In this document: positions 8,514-13,843 of the stretch, one piece after another
Numbering within the stretch: position 1 is the stretch's first letter
Layout of the letters: every line of letters starts with the position of its first letter
Source of the DNA: Bdellovibrionales bacterium
GTDB lineage: Bacteria; Bdellovibrionota; Bdellovibrionia; Bdellovibrionales; UBA1609
Reading direction: 5' to 3'
Assembly: GCA_028279085.1 (NCBI GenBank)
Contig: JANQSX010000085.1
Span: 1 to 15,336 of the forward strand
DNA: 15,336 nt
Translations under genes and position numbers: made by a program
The notes under the pieces: model-generated
Database searches by the model: none
Told to the model about the DNA's origin: nothing
Seen by the model: only the letters and a program-made list of their open reading frames with translations

Positions 8514-11500
8514 TCATTCTGATGTCGTGACCCCCATTTGTTCCCGGAAATGTTTCCATCCTTTCCATTCTTTGTATGCTTGGTATAGATTTTTTGGGAT
8601 GTGTTGTAGTTCCGGGTCAGTTTCCCTTTGTGTATTCCATTTAGTTCCTGAGAGGATATTCTTGCTGACAAGAATCTCTACCAGTTCCTCATAAGTAGGC
8701 CTATCTTCATAGGTAGGTCTGATTGTCCCAGTTATTCCAGCTTGTGTACGCACATACCCCCATCCCCCATTCGGCCCCCATTCTTTATAAGCGTGTCTTA
8801 AGTTTTTTGGGATGTGTTGTAGTTCCGGGTCAGTTTCCCTTTGTGTTTCCCACTCGGAATGCCAGAATATATTTTTACTGACAAGAATCTCTACCAGTCT
8901 TTTATAAATAGGCCTATCTTCATAGGTAGGTCGTCTGCTTGTCCCAGTTATTCCAGCTTGTGTACGCACGTACTCCCATCCTCCATTTTGATTCCATTCT
9001 TCATAGGCGTAGCTTAGACGTTTTGGGATGTGTTGTAGTTCCGGGTCAGTTTCTCTTTGGTTTTTCCACTCAGAAAAAAAGAATATATTTTTACTGATAA
9101 GAATCTCTATCAATTTTTCGTAGAGAGGTTTGTCACTAACAGACCCACCTGTGCCTGCTTTATAACGGATATATTTCCATCCTCCATTTTGATTCCATTC
9201 TTTATAAACTGTGTGTAGACTTTTTGGGATATGTTTCAGTTCCGGGTCAGTTTCTCTTTGTGTTTCCCATTCGGAATGCCAGAATATATTTTTACTGACA
9301 AGAATCTCTACCAATTTTTCATAGGAGAGTTTGCCTTTACTTGCTTGTTTCCGTACATACTCCCACCCACCATTTTTATTCCATTCTTCATAATCTCTAG
9401 ATAAAATTTTTGGGATGTGTTGTAGTTCCGGGTCAATTTCTTTTTGTGTTTCCCATTCTGCTCCTGAAAAGATATTTTTACTGATAAGAATCTCTATCAA
9501 TTTTTCATAAGAGGGTTTGTCTCTAATAGGCCCACCTGTGCCTGCTTTATAACGGATATATTTCCATCCTCCATTTTGATTCCATTCTTTATAAGCGTGG
9601 TATAGACGTTTTGGTATATGTTGTAGTTCCGGGTCAGTTTCTCTTTGTTTTTTCCATTTAGTTCCTGAGAGGATATTCTTGCTGACAAGAATCTCTACCA
9701 GTTCCTCATAATTAGGCCTATCTGTATAGGTAGATCTGCCTACCTCAGTTGTTATCCCAGCCTGTTTCCGCACATACTCCCATCCTCCATTTAAATTCCA
9801 TTTTTCGTATGCTTGGTATAGATTTTTTGGGATATGTTTCAGTTCCGGGTCAGTTTCTCTTTGTTGTTTCCATTTAGGTCCTGAGAGGATATTCTTGCTG
9901 ATAAGAATCTCTACCAGTTCCTCATAAGTAGGCTTATCTTTATAGGCATATTTATAAGAAGGTTTGCTTGTACTGGTTATCCCAGCCTGTTTTCGTACAT
10001 ACTCCCATCCTCCATTTTGATTCCATTCTTCATAGGTGTAGCTTAGACGTTTTGGGATATATTTCAGTTCCGGGTCAGTTTCTTTTTGTGTTTCCCACTC
10101 TGCTCCTGAAAAGATATTTTTTCCAATAAGAATCTCTATCAATTTTTCGTAGGAAGGTTTACCTTTCCCAGCCTGTTTCCGCACGTACTCCCATTTTCCA
10201 TTTGGGTTCCATTTTTCATAAGAGTCGCTTAGACTTTTTGGGATGTGTTGTAGTTCCGGGTCAGTTTCTCTTTGTGTTTCCCACTCAGGAAAAGAGAATA
10301 TATTTTTACTGACAAGAATCTCTACCAATTCCTCATAAGTGGGTTTGTCTTTATAAATAGATCTGTCTATCTCAACCTGTTTCCGCACGTACTTCCATCC
10401 CCCATTCGGCCCCCATTCTTTATAAGCTTGGTGCAGATTTTTTGGGATGTGTTGTAGTTCCGGGTCAATTTCTTTTTGTGTTTCCCATTCTGCTCCTGAA
10501 AAGATATTTTTTTCGATAAGAATCTCTATCAATTTTTCGTAAGATGGTTTCCCTTTACCAGCCTGTTTCCGCACGTACTCCCATCCTCCATTGAAGTTCC
10601 ATTTTTCGTATGCGTGGTGTAGATTTTTTGGGATATGTTTCAGTTCCGGGTCAGTTTCTCTTTGTTGTTTCCATTTAGGTCCTGAGAGGATATTCTTGCT
10701 GACAAGAATCTTTACCAGTTTCTCATAAGTAGGCTTGTTTTTATAACGAAGTCTATTGTGGGCATGTCTGCTTGTACCAGTGAACCCAGCTTGTGTACGC
10801 ACATACCCCCATCCCCCATTTTGATTCCATTCTTTATAACTCTCATTTAGACTTTTTGGGATATGCTTAAGTTCCGGGTCAGTTTCTCTTTGGTTTTTCC
10901 ACTCAGAAAAAAAGAATATATTTTTACTGATAAGAATCTCTATTACTGTCTCATAAGTAGGTTTGCCTTTGTTTGCTTGTGTACGCACGTACTCCCATCC
11001 CCCATTTTGATTCCATTCTTTATAGGCGTAGCTTAGACGTTTTGGGATATATTTCAGTTCCGGGTCAGTTTCTTTTTGTGTTTCCCACTTTGATCCTGAA
11101 AAAATATCTTTACTAATAAGGATCTCTATCAATTCTTCGTAGGAGGGTTTGCCTTTACCTATTTCTTCACGGAAGTGCAGCCATCCTTTCCATTCTTTGT
11201 ATGATGCTAGAGTTTTTGGAATGTTTTGTAATTCTGGATCAGTTTCTCTTTGTTTTTTCCATTCATATTCCCACATGATATTTTTTCTCCTAAGAATTTC
11301 TATAACCTCACTTATAGGAGGGTTTTCATTTTTCTTATTATTCCAAAAGTTTCTGGCAGATTGCTCTAACTCCTCTCTTAGTTCCCGTAGCTCTTGTCTT
11401 GTTAAGGAAGTTACTTCAGAACCTCTTAACTTTGTATCTCCACTTCCGTCTCTATATCTTATTCCTCTGTGAAATTTTGATACATTCACTATATCCAATA

Positions 11501-13115
11501 AACTTAATAAGTCTCTTGCCATCTCTTCATTTCTATAATCCGCTAAAAACAATACATCTGCCCCTGTATTTCCAGGGTGCAGACGCAAAACCCTTCCTAT
11601 CCTATGCACCATCTGCTTTACAGATACATTTACATTTAGGTCTATATAGCCTGAAAGGTGAGGTAGATTCACTCCTTCATCCAAAGCTCTTACCGCTATA
11701 ATATAGTGAGCAGACATCTCCTCAGAGTTACGCAAAACTTCCTGTCTTTGTTCTCTTGTCATCTCCGAATGATAAGTTTCAAAAGTGATTCCCTCTATAG
11801 CTTCACTTAGAAACTCTGTTAAACGTTTAGCTTCCGCTATAGTGGCAGTTACTATAAAACCCTTTTTGTTGGATTGAAAAATAGGGTGGAGCATTCCAGC
11901 TAAATTATTATGATAATGAGGATTTAAAACACGCAGACGGCTTTCTGATTGAATGAATAAGGGCTCTGTTTTTGTGATATTGAACTTTTTACTTTCACCT
12001 ACAATATAGAGGTATTCAAAGGGAGTGATTTCTCCTTTTTCAATTCCTAAAGATAATTGATCTATTATTTTTGCGGGAGCATGAGAATCAAATAAATTTT
12101 CTTTATTATTTAAATAAGACCAATGTTCTCTTTCAAAAAATTCTCTTAAATTAACTTCGTGGTGTACAGGTGTAGCTGTGCTTCCATAAAGAAAGGCTTT
12201 ACTTTTTTCTTTTAATGTTAAAAGAGCTTCTTTTGTGTGGAAAGCTCCTAAGTGATGAGCTTCATCTATGTAAATTCCATCCGTGTTCTCAGTTAATCGG
12301 TTATAAACTTTTGTGCTTTTGTGTTGTAGAATATTCAACTGTTGTTTTAAAGATTGACTTGTTATTACAAATACAGTGGGCTCATTTCTTCTTATTGCTC
12401 TTTCTATCTCTACATAAAAATCTTTGTTTAATCTTTCATTCCAGTTGATGACAGTTACATCTATCTCTTTAAGTTCTTGTTGAACAGTCTCAAACAGTTG
12501 ATCCACTAAGCGAATTTGATGAGCCGTTACAAAAGAGACTTTACCAATTCTATGATTTTGAATTTTTTCTTTTAAGGCTTTAGCTAGTACGAGAGTTTTA
12601 CCGGCACTGGTTGGGGCAATATGAAGAAAACTATTTACATTTTCACTGAGAGTTTGTTTAAAAGCCTGGAAGGCTGTGTTTTGAGCTTCTGTGTGTAAAA
12701 TATTTTTGGAAGGACTGGTGTAAGGATGTATTTCATGTCCAATGAGCCAGCTTTTAATTACACTATTAGAAGAACTGTCGTGCAACCAATTGTAGGAAGG
12801 AATTTTCAATGTTTTAGAAGAAGAGGAGAGTTCAATCTCAGGCTTGGCAAGAGAAGCATCTTTTGTAACTTTAAATGAGATTCCGGTGTTTGATTTAAAA
12901 GTCAGAGTATAAGGAACAGAAGGGTCAATGTCTAAGTTATCAATAATATCTTTTTTGTTAGGAGCAATAAGGGCTAGTCGGGCTTTGAATTGTTCAGGAG
13001 TGATTTCCTGAAAAGCCTTGCTACAGGCAAAAGTGATTATAGGGAATAAGGCTTGTGAAGAAAGAAAAAATAAAAGACTTAAAACCCAAAAAGAATGTTT
13101 CGTTATTCCGGTCAT
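8514..13115 (-). CDS. Paralog C: predicted exported superfamily 2 (DEAH) helicase with 14 C-terminal repeats
   Basis: The largest paralog, about 1533 residues from ATG 13115 (MTGITKHSFW). The frame is open to ATG 13280, which would add 55 repeat-derived residues (RYLNYKGIPAYAGMTK...). I prefer 13115 because it makes the hydrophobic segment N-terminal and it ends IITFA-CSKAF with Cys31, the only cysteine from this start. The helicase core is complete: TEAQ, Walker A APTSAGKT (167-174), VTAHQIRLVDQ, DEAH (284-287), STATP (312-316), GFIVTAT, VRALDEGVNLP and QMVHRIGRVLR (501-511). A short helical segment (LTRQELRELREELEQSARNFW) leads to 14 repeats from residue 598 to the end. Units 1 and 14 are short variants ending EWKGWLHFRE and EWKGWKHFRE, without the usual NGGWEYV. 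The stop TGA (8514-8516) falls in a GTCATTCTGA motif of the local repeat family. A homolog of the paralog A leader, with TATAAT at 13481-13486, lies upstream. Target and biological role are unknown. Confidence 0.85.
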   Translation of the reverse strand: MTGITKHSFWVLSLLFFLSSQALFPIITFACSKAFQEITPEQFKARLALIAPNKKDIIDNLDIDPSVPYTLTFKSNTGISFKVTKDASLAKPEIELSSSSKTLKIPSYNWLHDSSSNSVIKSWLIGHEIHPYTSPSKNILHTEAQNTAFQAFKQTLSENVNSFLHIAPTSAGKTLVLAKALKEKIQNHRIGKVSFVTAHQIRLVDQLFETVQQELKEIDVTVINWNERLNKDFYVEIERAIRRNEPTVFVITSQSLKQQLNILQHKSTKVYNRLTENTDGIYIDEAHHLGAFHTKEALLTLKEKSKAFLYGSTATPVHHEVNLREFFEREHWSYLNNKENLFDSHAPAKIIDQLSLGIEKGEITPFEYLYIVGESKKFNITKTEPLFIQSESRLRVLNPHYHNNLAGMLHPIFQSNKKGFIVTATIAEAKRLTEFLSEAIEGITFETYHSEMTREQRQEVLRNSEEMSAHYIIAVRALDEGVNLPHLSGYIDLNVNVSVKQMVHRIGRVLRLHPGNTGADVLFLADYRNEEMARDLLSLLDIVNVSKFHRGIRYRDGSGDTKLRGSEVTSLTRQELRELREELEQSARNFWNNKKNENPPISEVIEILRRKNIMWEYEWKKQRETDPELQNIPKTLASYKEWKGWLHFREEIGKGKPSYEELIEILISKDIFSGSKWETQKETDPELKYIPKRLSYAYKEWNQNGGWEYVRTQANKGKPTYETVIEILISKNIFFFSEWKNQRETDPELKHIPKSLNESYKEWNQNGGWGYVRTQAGFTGTSRHAHNRLRYKNKPTYEKLVKILVSKNILSGPKWKQQRETDPELKHIPKNLHHAYEKWNFNGGWEYVRKQAGKGKPSYEKLIEILIEKNIFSGAEWETQKEIDPELQHIPKNLHQAYKEWGPNGGWKYVRKQVEIDRSIYKDKPTYEELVEILVSKNIFSFPEWETQRETDPELQHIPKSLSDSYEKWNPNGKWEYVRKQAGKGKPSYEKLIEILIGKNIFSGAEWETQKETDPELKYIPKRLSYTYEEWNQNGGWEYVRKQAGITSTSKPSYKYAYKDKPTYEELVEILISKNILSGPKWKQQRETDPELKHIPKNLYQAYEKWNLNGGWEYVRKQAGITTEVGRSTYTDRPNYEELVEILVSKNILSGTKWKKQRETDPELQHIPKRLYHAYKEWNQNGGWKYIRYKAGTGGPIRDKPSYEKLIEILISKNIFSGAEWETQKEIDPELQHIPKILSRDYEEWNKNGGWEYVRKQASKGKLSYEKLVEILVSKNIFWHSEWETQRETDPELKHIPKSLHTVYKEWNQNGGWKYIRYKAGTGGSVSDKPLYEKLIEILISKNIFFFSEWKNQRETDPELQHIPKRLSYAYEEWNQNGGWEYVRTQAGITGTSRRPTYEDRPIYKRLVEILVSKNIFWHSEWETQRETDPELQHIPKNLRHAYKEWGPNGGWGYVRTQAGITGTIRPTYEDRPTYEELVEILVSKNILSGTKWNTQRETDPELQHIPKNLYQAYKEWKGWKHFREQMGVTTSE
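8532..11324 (-). repeat. Coding array of 14 tandem repeats in paralog C
   Basis: Fourteen units averaging about 200 bases. Units fall into subtypes by residues 18-21: SGAE (5, 7, 10), SGPK (4, 8), SGTK (9, 14), FFSE (3, 12), WHSE (11, 13), SFPE (6), SGSK (2), WEYE (1). Subtypes recur at a distance and in pairs (4-5 resembles 6-7 in alternating linker type AGKG and alternating LVEILVSK/LIEILI starts), which indicates duplication of two-unit blocks. Linkers are either two residues (KG) or 8-16 residues containing Thr, Gly, Ser and Tyr. The first and last units are caps with a shortened Trp-Lys-Gly-Trp end that most resembles the phage-integrase repeat unit pattern. Confidence 0.9.
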
Positions 13116-13270
13116 CTTCAAACTGAAAGCCACTTTGGTGGCTTTCAGTCCGGCTACCTTCGTCATTCCGGCCATCTTCAAACTGAAAGCCACTTTGGTG
13201 GCTTTCAGTCCGGCTGCCTTCGTCATTCCGGCGTAGGCCGGAATCCCTTTATAATTTAAATATCTAAAAA
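13103..13270 (-). repeat. Palindromic/tandem repeat cluster at the 5' end of paralog C
   Basis: Two head-to-tail copies of a 60-bp unit each contain the perfect hairpin CTGAAAGCCAC-TTTG-GTGGCTTTCAG (13123-13148 and 13183-13208) and an 18-bp GCTACCTTCGTCATTCCG-type unit (13153-13170, 13213-13230). They are followed by a REP-like hairpin ATTCCGGC-GTAG-GCCGGAAT (13225-13244) and the 23-bp AT block 13248-13270, identical to 8452-8474 upstream of paralog B. An open frame passes through the whole cluster. The element sits exactly between the conserved signal-peptide codons and the upstream leader. Confidence 0.85.
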
Positions 13271-13280
13271 CAAAAGCCAT

Positions 13281-13360
13281 AAGCTATAACTCTTAGTACA
13301 GTGTCATTCTGAACTTGATTCAGAATCCAGAAATAGTTTCATACATTCACTGGATTCCGG
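13281..13360. repeat. 80-bp dispersed direct repeat, copy 1
   Basis: Matches 13701-13780 at 78 of 80 positions by eye (offset exactly 420 bases). It includes GTGTCATTCTGAACTTGATT, CAGAATCCAG and CACTGGATTCCGG. It runs into a REP-like hairpin ATTCCGGC-TCAAG-GCCGGAAT (13354-13374). A shortened relative of its beginning (CTATAACT...ACAGT...TGTCATTCTGA) occurs at 8482-8520, between paralogs B and C. Probably a non-autonomous mobile or REP-type element. Confidence 0.88.
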
Positions 13361-13367
13361 CTCAAGG

Positions 13368-13401
13368 CCGGAATGACAAGTTTTCCGGAATGACAAGTTT
13401 T
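13368..13401. repeat. Two 17-bp tandem units next to repeat copy 1
   Basis: CCGGAATGACAAGTTTT occurs twice back to back. It extends the right arm of the REP-like hairpin and contains the GGAATGAC core that is shared by all the repeat clusters in the window. Confidence 0.85.
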
Positions 13402-13408
13402 CCAGACT

Positions 13409-13592
13409 GCGAATATTATAACTGATAAGGGTGTATATCAATAAATAGGGCTTTAAAGGACAAACTTTACATACCTATTTATTATATATGAGAAAAAATT
13501 ACACATAAGTAACAACAGTTAAAAATTTGTATAACTTTTTATTGTTTTTTTATAAAGGAGGATTTCTGTAACAAAGCAGCTTTGTAAGCTTA
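13409..13592 (-). repeat. Upstream leader of paralog C, homologous to the leader of paralog A
   Basis: Aligns by eye with 5081-5273 (see that entry). Here it is separated from its gene by the repeat clusters at 13103-13270 and 13281-13401, which are missing upstream of paralog A apart from a relic of GTCATTCC at the start codon. It contains the conserved TATAAT. The bases between this block and the second direct repeat (13593-13700) hold only AT-rich sequence and the hairpin at 13655-13680; I see no gene there. Confidence 0.7.
13481..13486 (-). promoter_or_regulatory. Putative -10 box for paralog C
   Basis: TATAAT on the - strand within CATATATAATAAATAGG, at the position matching the box upstream of paralog A. 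The upstream block TGTGTAATTTTT is shared. No clear -35 hexamer. If used, the transcript would start with a leader of about 360 bases before the preferred start codon, containing the repeat hairpins. Confidence 0.4.
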
Positions 13593-13654
13593 CCCAGCAT
13601 ACTCTTGAAAATAAGGAGTATATACTCTTTTCATATTCTTATGATGTCACTTAC

Positions 13655-13680
13655 TCCGAAAAAGTCAATACTTTTTCGGA
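13655..13680. other. Perfect 11-bp inverted repeat (hairpin) in the lysS-paralog C spacer
   Basis: TCCGAAAAAGT, loop CAAT, ACTTTTTCGGA. It is downstream of lysS and upstream of the helicase leader on the same strand. No run of T follows on either strand, so it is not a typical intrinsic terminator. It might end lysS transcription weakly, protect the 3' end of the mRNA, or be an operator. Sequence shows only the symmetry. Confidence 0.75.
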
Positions 13681-13700
13681 ATAGATGACGAAAAAGTTAT

Positions 13701-13780
13701 AAGCTATAGCTCTTATTACAGTGTCATTCTGAACTTGATTCAGAATCCAGAAATAGTTTCATACATTCACTGGATTCCGG
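13701..13780. repeat. 80-bp dispersed direct repeat, copy 2
   Basis: Second copy, 78 of 80 positions identical to 13281-13360. It continues into a REP-like hairpin ATTCCGGC-CTTC-GCCGGAAT (13774-13793). The two direct copies bracket the helicase leader and hairpin, so the 420 bases between them could be lost or duplicated by recombination. Confidence 0.88.
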
Positions 13781-13786
13781 CCTTCG

Positions 13787-13843
13787 CCGGAATGACGGAC
13801 CAAGTCCGGAATGATGGATCAAGTCCGGAATGACGAATCAATT
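13787..13843. repeat. Three 19-bp tandem units overlapping the end of lysS
   Basis: Three units of the type CCGGAATGACGGACCAAGT (13787-13805, 13806-13824, 13825-13843) with a few substitutions. The last unit contains the lysS stop codon, read on the - strand at 13838-13840. The array extends the right arm of the adjacent REP-like hairpin. Confidence 0.85.

Noticed and set aside
8468..8671. Small - strand frame of 67 codons overlapping the end of paralog C
   Set aside because: It lies in another frame of the conserved helicase repeat coding sequence and has a similar shadow in another unit (9497-9688), so it is a by-product of the repeats.
1615..11324. CRISPR array
   Set aside because: The regular spacing is about 200 bases, the units are coding and in-frame, and there are no short identical repeats with unique spacers or cas genes.
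1615..11324. Classic helicase-associated (HA) domain repeats known from some large bacterial helicases
   Set aside because: HA repeats have a different pattern (Trp and VP..Y...G..LG.W....R); these units do not show it. The phage-integrase repeat unit pattern fits better by eye.
13564..13590. Palindrome ACAAAGC-A-GCTTTGT as a hairpin or operator
   Set aside because: The symmetry is real but the single-base centre cannot form a loop without unpairing, and the matching place upstream of paralog A is not palindromic, so it is not conserved.
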